This document shows positions 1-7,121 of a stretch of DNA of 11,136 bases, one piece after another. Made by a program: the position numbers and the translations under genes. Positions within the stretch are counted from its first letter, which is position 1; each line of letters starts with the position of its first letter. The stretch comes from Bacteroidales bacterium (GTDB lineage: Bacteria > Bacteroidota > Bacteroidia > Bacteroidales > NBLH01). Location of the stretch: the NCBI GenBank assembly GCA_027083715.1, contig JALWNR010000644.1, positions 1 to 11,136 on the forward strand, in the 5' to 3' direction. The notes under the pieces were generated by a model. It had not been told where the DNA came from, ran no database searches, and saw only the letters and a list, made by a program, of their open reading frames with translations.

Positions 1-1
1 G

Positions 2-1156
2 TTAATTGATTTAACAAACAAAAAAATAGATGGGTTGATAATTGGTTTAAGTAAATGCTTTAATCCGCATCATGCGGTTGTTTTTTTTGATAAAACAAAT
101 AAACCGGTTGCTTCCATAATGTTTGATTTTGAATGTGAAGCCATTAGGGTGCAACCTCTAAAAATTACAAAAAAACGGAAAAAAGAACTTTCTGAAAAAG
201 AAATCAATAAACAAATGCAAATTCTTTCCGCTTACAGGTATTTGATTGACGAATTATCATGTCCGGTATTTAATACAATTGAAGAGTATAAATACTACCG
301 CAAAACTGAATTATCCAAAAACATAAAAAATCTTAAATTAAAACAAAATGGAGTTAAACAATTTGAGCAAGATAAAAACGAGCGTTTTGATTTGAGTGGT
401 ATTTGTGAATTTGAAAATAAAATTTTTGTTGTAGGCGATAAAAAATGGAATAACTTTATTTATCGTGTTGATATCGGTACAAACTCATTTAAAATTGAAG
501 CTGAAAAAATACTTTGTCCTGACCGGAAAATTGACTTTGAAGGAATTGATGTTTATATGAATAAATTTTTCCTAATCAATGAATGGTATGATAATGTTTT
601 AATGCTTACGGATAGTTGCAAATTGAAAGATATTAATATTGAATGGGAAAGAGCAGGAATTAATAATAAAGATTGGGGAAATAAAGGTTTGGAAGGTATT
701 GCTTTTGATAGTAAAAATGGTTTTCTGTACCTTGCCAAAGAGCGTGAACCTCGTAGAATTTTTAGAATTAACCTAAAAACAGGCATCATTGGCGAACCTT
801 TTAAAAAAGTATTGGCTAATCAAACAATAGGATACGATATTTCGGATATGAAATACGAAAACGGCTATTTATATATTCTTGAACGAAGTTCAGGCACGGT
901 TATTAGAATTGATGTAAAAACCAACAAAACATTTTCTTATTCATTTCAACATATTGTATATAAAAACGGAGAACGTATTTTTAAAAACTCAACTCCGCAA
1001 TATGGTATGGCAGAAGCTCTTTTACTGACAAAAAATGAAATTTGGATTGGTTTGGACAATAACGGCGACCCTGTTTCGAAATACGGAAAATCACTAGGAC
1101 TGAAAGAAGGCAACAATACGGTAATTTTAATTTTTGAACGTCCCGAAGGGTTTTAA
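2..1156 (+). CDS. Beta-propeller protein, SdiA-regulated / phytase-like, 5'-truncated
   Basis: The frame is open from the left edge (codons Leu-Ile-Asp-Leu at base 2 on), so the gene starts upstream; the TTG at 35 is probably internal. The visible 384 residues have three parts. An N-terminal domain (about 1-50) carries a Cys-Phe-Asn-Pro-His-His motif near residue 19 and a Phe-Glu-Cys near 45, a pattern I associate with short uncharacterised Bacteroidota proteins. A lysine- and glutamate-rich linker of about 70 residues follows. The C-terminal part (about 130-384) has repeated strands such as DLSGICEFENKIFVVGD, DFEGIDVYMNKFFLINEW and GLEGIAFDSKNGFLYLAKER, typical of propellers in the SdiA-regulated / esterase-like phytase group. 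The [DG]-x-[ES]-G-[IL] blade starts support the fold but not a specific substrate. It is probably an envelope or hydrolase-like protein; any signal peptide would lie outside the window. The fold is fairly sure, the function unknown. Confidence 0.7.
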   Translation, partial: LIDLTNKKIDGLIIGLSKCFNPHHAVVFFDKTNKPVASIMFDFECEAIRVQPLKITKKRKKELSEKEINKQMQILSAYRYLIDELSCPVFNTIEEYKYYRKTELSKNIKNLKLKQNGVKQFEQDKNERFDLSGICEFENKIFVVGDKKWNNFIYRVDIGTNSFKIEAEKILCPDRKIDFEGIDVYMNKFFLINEWYDNVLMLTDSCKLKDINIEWERAGINNKDWGNKGLEGIAFDSKNGFLYLAKEREPRRIFRINLKTGIIGEPFKKVLANQTIGYDISDMKYENGYLYILERSSGTVIRIDVKTNKTFSYSFQHIVYKNGERIFKNSTPQYGMAEALLLTKNEIWIGLDNNGDPVSKYGKSLGLKEGNNTVILIFERPEGF

Positions 1157-1219
1157 TGGAAGAATTAAGACTGTACGATTAAAACTTTCTTTTAAAACAC
1201 ATAACAAAATTGTATTTTT

Positions 1220-1227
1220 TATGTTTG
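1220..1227 (+). promoter_or_regulatory. Possible Bacteroidota -7 box upstream of tldD
   Basis: TATGTTTG matches the Bacteroidota -7 consensus TAnnTTTG. No TTG is seen at the usual -33 distance; the nearest is only 7 bases upstream. If used, transcription would begin near 1234 and leave a leader of about 100 bases before tldD. Confidence 0.35.
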
Positions 1228-1288
1228 AAAAAAAGAAGATACACACAGCTATTAATATAACAAAGGGAATTTAAGATAATTAGTAATC

Positions 1289-1320
1289 CCCCATTATCCC
1301 AATTCCCCATTAACCCAATT
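1289..1320. repeat. Two tandem 16-bp repeat units before tldD
   Basis: Two adjacent copies, CCCCATTATCCCAATT (1289-1304) and CCCCATTAACCCAATT (1305-1320), differ at one base. The C-rich units stand out in an AT-rich spacer and end 17 bases before the tldD start codon, so they would lie in the mRNA leader. Confidence 0.75.
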
Positions 1321-1337
1321 TTAGAAATTATAGATTT

Positions 1338-2753
1338 ATGAACATAAACGATTATTTATTACATTTTCAGGTTACAGAAGAAATCATCCGCCAAACAATG
1401 GCAGAAGCCCTGTCAAAAGGCGGTGATTATTGCGATATTTATTTTCAACACAGCATTGCCGAATACATCGGCTTGGAAGATAGTGCCGTAAACCGCGCTT
1501 TCTCAAATATTGATATGGGGGTAGGTATTCGCGTGCTTAACGGAAACCAAACAGGTTATTCCTTTACCGAAGTAATTACTGCCGAAGCAATGAAAAAAGC
1601 AGCACGAACGGCAGCAAACATAGCCAAACACAACAGAGAATTTAACAACATTAGTTTCCAGGAGCATTTTCCGGCAAATTATTATCCGATAAAACGCTCA
1701 TGGGAAACCGTTGGTGTAAATGAAAAAATTCCGTATTTACAGCAAATTAACGAGAAAGCCTTTGCTTTGGACAAGCGGGTTATTAAAGTAAACATTTCGT
1801 TTACCAATTCTACCACCTATATTTTATTTGCCAATTCCGAAGGGCGTATCACCTATGACTATCAGCCGATGGGGCAAATTTCCGTTTCGTGTATTGCCGA
1901 GCAAGACGGACAAAAAGAGCAAAACAGTTTTAACTTATCGGGGCGTTACGGTATTGAATTTTTCACTCCTGAAAATATCGACCGTTTGGCACGTGAAGCC
2001 GTAGAAAGTACAGTGGCACTGTTTGAGGCAGGTAAACCCCAACCGGGCGAAATGGAAGTGGTACTTTCTGCCGGTAGTTCGGGTATTTTACTGCACGAAG
2101 CCATCGGACATGGAATTGAAGCTGATTTTAACCGTAAAGAGATTTCTATTTTTGCGGATAAAATCGGGAAAAAAGTAGCCGAAGATTTTGTTACCATTGT
2201 GGATGACGGTACTAATCCAAATGTGCGCGGCTCAATTAATGTTGATGACGAAGGAAATGATACCGAAAAAACTTATTTGATAGAAAACGGTATTATGAAA
2301 AGTTATTTGCACGATCGCCTAAGTGCAAAGCATTACAAAGTTAAACCCACAGGAAGCGGCAGGCGCGAAAGTTTCCGCTTTGCTCCTTTACCGCGTATGC
2401 GAAACACCTATATGCTGCCCGGACCGCATAAGCGCGAAGAAATTATCCGCAGTGTAAAAAAAGGAATTATCGCCGAAACTTTTACTAACGGACAAGTTAT
2501 GATTGGCGGCGGCGATTTTACATTTTACGTAAAATCCGGCTACTTGATTGAAAATGGGAAAATTACTATGCCGATTAAAGATATTAATATCATTGGCAAT
2601 GGACCCGAAGTATTGAAAAACATCACCATGGTTGCCGATGATTTTAAAATGACCGAAGGCGGCTGGACATGTGGTAAGGAAGGGCAAGGCGTGCCTGTTT
2701 CGATGGGTTTACCTACGGTAAAAGTTTCAAAAATTAATGTAGGAGGAGTCTGA
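1338..2753 (+). CDS. tldD: TldD, zinc metalloprotease of the TldD/TldE complex
   Basis: The product has 471 residues, close to the family's usual length. The catalytic HExxxH motif is intact as HEAIGHG at residues 253-259. The C-terminal block includes GGGDFTFYVKSGYLIENG and then GGWTCGKEGQGVPVSMGLPT; Cys445 there matches the third zinc ligand known in Escherichia coli TldD. In E. coli, TldD pairs with TldE to form a cytoplasmic protease that degrades unfolded peptides, matures microcin B17 and breaks down the CcdA antitoxin. No signal peptide is visible, so a cytoplasmic location is expected. The ATG at 1338 has an A/T-rich leader and no clear Shine-Dalgarno site, as is common in Bacteroidota. 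tldE follows after 87 bases on the same strand, which suggests one operon. No bacteriocin precursor is seen nearby, so a general proteolytic role is more likely than a dedicated one. Confidence 0.95.
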   Translation: MNINDYLLHFQVTEEIIRQTMAEALSKGGDYCDIYFQHSIAEYIGLEDSAVNRAFSNIDMGVGIRVLNGNQTGYSFTEVITAEAMKKAARTAANIAKHNREFNNISFQEHFPANYYPIKRSWETVGVNEKIPYLQQINEKAFALDKRVIKVNISFTNSTTYILFANSEGRITYDYQPMGQISVSCIAEQDGQKEQNSFNLSGRYGIEFFTPENIDRLAREAVESTVALFEAGKPQPGEMEVVLSAGSSGILLHEAIGHGIEADFNRKEISIFADKIGKKVAEDFVTIVDDGTNPNVRGSINVDDEGNDTEKTYLIENGIMKSYLHDRLSAKHYKVKPTGSGRRESFRFAPLPRMRNTYMLPGPHKREEIIRSVKKGIIAETFTNGQVMIGGGDFTFYVKSGYLIENGKITMPIKDINIIGNGPEVLKNITMVADDFKMTEGGWTCGKEGQGVPVSMGLPTVKVSKINVGGV

Positions 2754-2758
2754 TTAAA

Positions 2759-2813
2759 TTCATTGGATGACTTGTAGTCATCGGATGAATTTATATGTAG
2801 TCATCAGATGAAT
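2759..2813. repeat. Direct-repeat cluster with hairpin between tldD and tldE
   Basis: TGTAGTCATCGGATGAAT (2773-2790) recurs as TGTAGTCATCAGATGAAT (2796-2813) with one mismatch. A degenerate partial copy, TTCATTGGATGACT, lies at 2759-2772. GATGACT (2766-2772) and AGTCATC (2776-2782) form a perfect 7-bp stem around a TGT loop. The cluster fills most of the 87-base spacer and would be transcribed with the operon. Confidence 0.7.
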
Positions 2814-2840
2814 AACAATTTTTTAAAATAGTAAAACAAC

Positions 2841-4160
2841 ATGACAACACACGAAAAAGAAGCGTTAGCACAATTTGTAATAGATACGGCAAAAAAATAC
2901 GGAGCAAACGAAATTGCTTTGAGCATTACCAACGACAGCGGTGTGGAAATTCAGTATCGCGATGGCGAAATTGAGCAACTCAACGAAGCACAACAAAGCG
3001 GACTGGCAATGCAAATTTATGCCAACCATAAATATTCGAGTCATTCTACCAATGATTTAAACAAAAAAAATTTAGAACGATTTATCGAACAAGCGGTTTT
3101 ATCTACCAAATATTTAACCGCCGATCCTTACCGTTCATTACCTGACCCTGAACTTTATCCGAAGGATTTGAACAGAGATTTGCAATTGCTGGATAATAAG
3201 TTTGATAAAACCAATACGGAAACTCGTTTGGAAATGGTACAAAAAGTGTATGAAGCAGCTAAAAGTCAAAGCGATAAAATTATTTCGGTAGCTTCGGGCT
3301 ATTCGGATGGCATTATGCATAATTTGCGCGTACACAGTAATGGTTTTTCGGGTGTAAAGGAAAGTACTATTTTTACCATTGGTGCCGAAGTTACCGTACG
3401 CGATGGTGATGCCCGCCCCGAAGATTGGTTTTATGTGCAAAACCGATTTATTGATGATTTGCCTGATTTAAAAATGATTGGAAATAAAGCCGCGAAAGGG
3501 GCATTAGACAAAATCGGACAAAAGAAAGTAAAATCGGGCAGCTATAGTATGTTGGTTGAAAACAGAGCTGCCGGACGTTTAATCAGTATGCTTATCTCAC
3601 CTTTATCGGCAGCAGCCATCCAGCAAAAAAGTTCGTATCTTGACGGGATGCTGGAAAAACAAGTAGCCTCTGAAAAATTGACCATTGTTGATAATCCGTT
3701 TATCCCGAAAGGGTTTTCATCACGACTTTACGATGGGCAAGGAATTGCAGCGCACAAACGCACAGTAATTGAAAAAGGAGTACTAAAAACTTATTATGTA
3801 GATGATTATTACGGTAGAAAATTGGGCATGCAAGTTAATGGTGGAAGTAGTTCCAATTTGATTTTTGAACATGGGAACAAATCGCTTGAGGAGATTATTA
3901 AATCACTGGATAAAGGTATTTTAATAAGTGGATTTAACGGAGGTAATTCCAATACAACTACAGGTGATTTTTCTTTTGGTATTTCAGGATTTTTGATTGA
4001 AAAAGGAGAAATTGCTCAGGCAGTAAACGAAATGAATATATCGGGCAACGCTAAAGATTTGTGGAAAAAATTGGTTGAACTGGGTAACGACCCGTATAAG
4101 TGGTCGAGCAGGCAAGTGCCCTCACTTTTATTTGAGGATATTGTTTTTAGCGGAATATAA
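2841..4160 (+). CDS. tldE: TldE/PmbA, partner subunit of the TldD metalloprotease
   Basis: The product has 439 residues, a normal length for TldE/PmbA. It shares the TldD fold but lacks HExxxH: the matching region reads AAGRLISMLISPLSAAAIQQ. Conserved family blocks are IQYRDGEIEQLNEAQQSGLA near the N-terminus, SSRLYDGQGIAAHKRTVIEKG in the middle, and NGGNSNTTTGDFSFGISGFLIEKG followed by NEMNISGNAKDLWKKL near the C-terminus. TldE is the non-catalytic half of the TldD/TldE protease and shapes the substrate tunnel. The ATG at 2841 follows an A-rich leader (aaaatagtaaaacaac) without a clear Shine-Dalgarno site. It lies directly after tldD on the same strand, and no good promoter is seen in the spacer, so co-transcription is likely. 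The protein is expected to be cytoplasmic. Confidence is high, although automated annotation may call it only 'TldD/PmbA family'. Confidence 0.93.
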   Translation: MTTHEKEALAQFVIDTAKKYGANEIALSITNDSGVEIQYRDGEIEQLNEAQQSGLAMQIYANHKYSSHSTNDLNKKNLERFIEQAVLSTKYLTADPYRSLPDPELYPKDLNRDLQLLDNKFDKTNTETRLEMVQKVYEAAKSQSDKIISVASGYSDGIMHNLRVHSNGFSGVKESTIFTIGAEVTVRDGDARPEDWFYVQNRFIDDLPDLKMIGNKAAKGALDKIGQKKVKSGSYSMLVENRAAGRLISMLISPLSAAAIQQKSSYLDGMLEKQVASEKLTIVDNPFIPKGFSSRLYDGQGIAAHKRTVIEKGVLKTYYVDDYYGRKLGMQVNGGSSSNLIFEHGNKSLEEIIKSLDKGILISGFNGGNSNTTTGDFSFGISGFLIEKGEIAQAVNEMNISGNAKDLWKKLVELGNDPYKWSSRQVPSLLFEDIVFSGI

Positions 4161-4335
4161 TATCCGTGTTAAAGCCTATTATTATGCAAAATAATGATTA
4201 TCTCCAAAAAACGGTATAAAAAATTCGGTTTTTAGAAGAATTAAACGAACATACACTGCAATTAAACAAATAATCAACTAATAGCCGAACAAGTTTTTTA
4301 AAAGCAATTTACCTGTATATTTCATAAAAAAAGTA

Positions 4336-4364
4336 TTGTTTACACGACATTATTAGTATATTTG
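4336..4364 (+). promoter_or_regulatory. Bacteroidota-type promoter for the secreted repeat protein
   Basis: A TTG at 4336-4338 is followed after 18 bases by TATATTTG (4357-4364), a full match to the TAnnTTTG -7 element. Transcription would begin near 4371, giving a leader of about 25 bases before the ATG at 4396. Confidence 0.65.
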
Positions 4365-4395
4365 TTCTTAAATTTATGTACATAAAAATATACAG

Positions 4396-5286
4396 ATGAG
4401 AGTCATTACGTTGTCCGTAATTATATTGATAAATTTATTTTTCGGTAGTTTAAAAAGTCAGGTACAGGTTTTTGCTAATTTCCCGCATACTGTACATGCC
4501 GGCGAGCGCTTTACTGTAGAATTAACCATTGATAAAAAAAGTTTAATGCACTATGCTGAATTTAAACAACAACTACCCAAAGGTTTTATGGCTTTTGAGG
4601 GTATTTCGCAAAGTGCTGATTTCTATTTCTCAAACGGACAGATAAAATTAGTCTGGCTTAGATTACCACGTCAAGGAAAATTTACCGTTATGTATGATAT
4701 TGTTGTTAGTAAAGCAGCAAAAGGTATTTATAAAATACCGGGACAGTTTACTTATATTTTTAATAATCAGCGAGGGAATGTATTTTTAAATAATTTACAA
4801 ATTCGGGTTGTAGGAGAAGATGAAAGCACCGGATTTACTCAAATATCATCAGAAAATATTAGTTTCCCACCTAAAAACAAAAATGTTGTGCAGTGTTTAA
4901 GAGTACAACCATATTACTCCAAAGACCAAAAGAGTATTATCGTTAAACTCTTACTTAGCAGAGGATTAGCTACATCTGCTGCCAGAATTGAAGAGCAAAT
5001 TCCTGCCGGATATAAAGCAAATTTATTAGAATCACAATCAGCTTCGTTTTCATTTGATAATGGAAAAGTTGAATTTTATTGGAGTAAATTGCCGGAACAA
5101 AAAAACTTTGAAATTTCCTACAAACTAGTACCTGTAAGCTTTAATCCGCAATTACCGGTTATAACGGGTTCTTTTTTATATTTACTAAACGGACAATTAC
5201 AAAAAACAAAAATTATTGAAATAAAGGCTAATACAAAAAACTCAAACAAAGCAAACAATAATGATATACTAAATTATTTTAAGTAA
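4396..5286 (+). CDS. Secreted protein with two copies of a beta-rich domain
   Basis: The 296-residue product begins with a signal-peptide-like stretch (MRVITLSVIILINLFFGSLK), with probable cleavage before SQVQVFANFP, so it should be exported. The rest holds two related domains, at about residues 41-139 and 180-277. Matching landmarks are QQLPKGFMAFEGISQSADFYF / EQIPAGYKANLLESQSASFSF, then FSNGQIKLVWLRLP / FDNGKVEFYWSKLP, then IPGQFTYIFNNQRG / ITGSFLYLLNGQLQ. This looks like an Ig-like or DUF11-like beta-sandwich duplicated in tandem, joined by a short linker. The tail is Asn/Lys-rich. No catalytic motif, lipobox or type IX sorting domain is visible. It has its own promoter and sits between tldE and a phosphofructokinase gene with no clear link to either. 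I recognise it as a Bacteroidota-style envelope protein but cannot name a function; an adhesion, gliding or scaffold role is only a guess. Confidence 0.7.
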   Translation: MRVITLSVIILINLFFGSLKSQVQVFANFPHTVHAGERFTVELTIDKKSLMHYAEFKQQLPKGFMAFEGISQSADFYFSNGQIKLVWLRLPRQGKFTVMYDIVVSKAAKGIYKIPGQFTYIFNNQRGNVFLNNLQIRVVGEDESTGFTQISSENISFPPKNKNVVQCLRVQPYYSKDQKSIIVKLLLSRGLATSAARIEEQIPAGYKANLLESQSASFSFDNGKVEFYWSKLPEQKNFEISYKLVPVSFNPQLPVITGSFLYLLNGQLQKTKIIEIKANTKNSNKANNNDILNYFK

Positions 5287-5418
5287 TTTTTGAGCAGATA
5301 CTCAATCGTGTCTTCTTTCTGGCAAATCAATGTCAATAAATTTATTAAAACTATCTCACTGCAAATTAAGCTACAAGTAATTTAATCAAAAATTAATTGT
5401 AACAAAGACATTTCACTA

Positions 5419-5447
5419 TTTGTAAATAAACTTCAAAGATATATTTG
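5419..5447 (+). promoter_or_regulatory. Bacteroidota-type promoter for the PPi-type phosphofructokinase gene
   Basis: TTTG (5419-5422) is followed after 17 bases by TATATTTG (5440-5447), matching the -33/-7 arrangement of Bacteroidota promoters. The predicted start point near 5454 lies about 49 bases before the ATA codon at 5503. This supports a coding start close to 5503 rather than at the internal ATG at 5668. Confidence 0.65.
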
Positions 5448-5502
5448 AATTTATTTTATATCTAAATACTTTTACAGATTGCAAATTTTCACAAAAAGAT
5501 AA

Positions 5503-6714
5503 ATAAATAAAGAAAAAAAAAACAAAACAAAAGGAGTTATTGCGATTTTAACAGGAGGTGGGGATGTTCCGGGGCTCAATCCGGCAATCAGAGCAATAAC
5601 CATCCGTGCAATCAGAGAAAATTATAAGGTAATTGGTCTGCGTCGTGGTTGGGCAGGAATTGTTGAAATGAAAAGAGACAAAAAAGCAGACAACAGTGCC
5701 TGTTATATTGAACTGACAGAGGAAATTGTTAACCGTGCAGGGCGTACCGGAGGAACTTTCTTGCACAGCTCACGTACACGCCCGAGCCATATGCCAAAAG
5801 CAAATGTTCCTGAGCAATATAAAGATAGCTATACAGATGAAGTAAATGACCTTACTTCTGAAGTAATTAAAAATTTAGAATGGCTTGGAGTTGATTACCT
5901 GATACCTATTGGCGGAGATGATACATTAAGCTATGGAGTCCGTTTGTATCAGGAAGGTGTAAAAGTAGTTGCCATACCCAAAACAATGGATAATGATGTT
6001 CCGGGAACCGATTATTGTATCGGATTTAGTACCTGTGTAACACGTACTATTAACATGACCAACACTTTGCGTACATCAGCAGGCTCGCATGAGCGTATTT
6101 TGGTATTGGAGGTATTTGGTCGTTATGCAGGATTTACTGCGATGTTGCCCACTATGGCAGGTGCTGCAAACCGCTGTGTGATACCCGAATACAAGTTTAA
6201 TGTAGAGCGCCTGACCGAATTATTGGTACATGACCGGCATAAAAATCCCAGCAAATATTCTGTTGTTCTTATCTCAGAAGGTGCAATGTATGATGGTGGT
6301 GAGATGATTTTTGAAAATCAGGAAAAAGATATGTTCGGACATGCTAAACTGGGAGGAATCGGAGATATTGTATCGTCAAATATTAAAAATATTTCGGCAA
6401 AGTTCAATAATGGCAGACCTATTAACATCATTAATCAAAAACTTGGTTATTTAGTACGTGGCGGCGACCCCGATGCCATTGACTCAATTGTGCCTATGGC
6501 ATATGGCAATCTGGCTTTAGACCTGATTATGAAAAATATTCACGGACGCTTGGTGGTACTGAAAAACGGGCGCTACGATAATGTACCGATTGATGTAGTT
6601 ACCAGCACAAAAAAGTTGGTAAACATTAATAAATTTTACAATACCGATCGCCTGAGACCTTATTACAAGAGCTTTGAAATGAGTCCGCTGTTTATCATGA
6701 CCAGCGAATTGTAA
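5503..6714 (+). CDS. pfp: Phosphofructokinase with PPi-dependent signature (PFP type); non-canonical start codon
   Basis: The product phosphorylates fructose 6-phosphate to fructose 1,6-bisphosphate in glycolysis. GGDDT (residues 137-141) and PKTMDND (159-165) carry the Asp and Lys that mark PPi-dependent enzymes, where ATP enzymes have GGDGT and PGTIDND. The reaction is therefore probably PPi-linked and reversible. Other conserved blocks are ILTGGGDVPGLNPAIRA (15-31), TSAGSHERILVLEVFGRYAG (about 191-210) and LGYLVRGGDPDAID (about 314-327). From 5503 the length is 403 residues, normal for this subgroup. The start is odd. After the in-frame TAA at 5500-5502 there is no ATG, GTG or TTG until the ATG at 5668, which would remove the phosphate-binding GGGD loop. 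I start it at ATA 5503 because the resulting N-terminus (ATA)-NKEKKNKTKGVIAILTGGG looks natural and the promoter fits. ATT at 5539 is the alternative, with AAGGAG only two bases upstream. A sequencing error or an ATG-to-ATA mutation is possible. The call is sure, the start is not. Confidence 0.88.
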   Translation: MNKEKKNKTKGVIAILTGGGDVPGLNPAIRAITIRAIRENYKVIGLRRGWAGIVEMKRDKKADNSACYIELTEEIVNRAGRTGGTFLHSSRTRPSHMPKANVPEQYKDSYTDEVNDLTSEVIKNLEWLGVDYLIPIGGDDTLSYGVRLYQEGVKVVAIPKTMDNDVPGTDYCIGFSTCVTRTINMTNTLRTSAGSHERILVLEVFGRYAGFTAMLPTMAGAANRCVIPEYKFNVERLTELLVHDRHKNPSKYSVVLISEGAMYDGGEMIFENQEKDMFGHAKLGGIGDIVSSNIKNISAKFNNGRPINIINQKLGYLVRGGDPDAIDSIVPMAYGNLALDLIMKNIHGRLVVLKNGRYDNVPIDVVTSTKKLVNINKFYNTDRLRPYYKSFEMSPLFIMTSEL

Positions 6715-7121
6715 TTTTATACCGATACGCTTTTAGTAATTTTATTACTTCGTACCGATTGAACATTCAAAATAGTACAATAAATTGTACTATTTTCATG
6801 TAATATCGGCATTACACAAGCTCTTAATACAAAACTATAAAGTCTAGCGGCATAACTTGCTTACCAAATATTTAAGCAATTTAGTATAAAGGTATAACAA
6901 AAATACAAATGATGTGGAAGCTGATGTTTCCATGTCATTTTCATGTCAGAATGTACGATTTTATAAAATAAAACAATACATTAATATTCAGTGTGTTATA
7001 CATAAAGAAAATATTAAGTTTTCATTAAATTTAAAATAAGGCATTTTACACACAAGATATTTTATATAGTTTCGCAAGTCAAATCAGACATTTATTTATC
7101 AAACAATAGAACATAAAATTT
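6715..7121. other. 407-bp spacer between the two phosphofructokinase genes
   Basis: No convincing gene is seen on either strand; the longest in-frame stretch examined, at 6909-6971, encodes only 20 residues. The first 85 bases hold a short hairpin (AGTAAT-TTT-ATTACT, 6735-6749), flanked by two copies of TACCGAT (6720-6726 and 6753-6759), and then a 28-bp palindrome. CATGTCA occurs twice at 6931-6948. Close to the next gene, TAGTTTCG (7067-7074) is a one-mismatch match to the Bacteroidota -7 box but lacks a clear -33 TTG. The remainder is unremarkable AT-rich sequence. Confidence 0.6.
6769..6796 (+). terminator. Perfect 28-bp palindrome, probable terminator of the PPi-type kinase gene
   Basis: AAAATAGTACAA (6769-6780) and its exact complement TTGTACTATTTT (6785-6796) form a 12-bp stem around the four bases TAAA. 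It lies 54 bases after the stop codon and ends in four Ts, so it could work as a weak terminator in either direction. It is GC-poor for a terminator, and its symmetry would also suit a protein-binding operator. Confidence 0.5.

Noticed and set aside
35..37. TTG at 35 as start of the propeller gene
   Set aside because: The frame continues without a stop to the left edge of the window, and the conserved N-terminal domain appears to begin earlier.
4184..4273. Possible remnant ORF after tldE (MQNNDYLQKTV, stop, then KIRFLEELNEHTLQLNK)
   Set aside because: It has one internal stop in about 29 codons and no recognisable family. It could be a decayed gene end but is too short to support.
5287..5330. 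Hairpin TTGAG-CAGATA-CTCAA after the secreted protein gene
   Set aside because: It has only a five-base stem and no T-tract, so it is not a convincing terminator.
5668..6714. ATG at 5668 as the start of the PPi-type phosphofructokinase
   Set aside because: It would drop about 55 residues, including the GGGDVPGLNPAIRA block that binds phosphate and is present in all active members, although that block is encoded in frame just upstream.
6909..6971. 20-codon ORF starting MMWKLMF in the spacer between the kinase genes
   Set aside because: It is too short, has no family resemblance, and no supporting leader or coupling to a neighbour.
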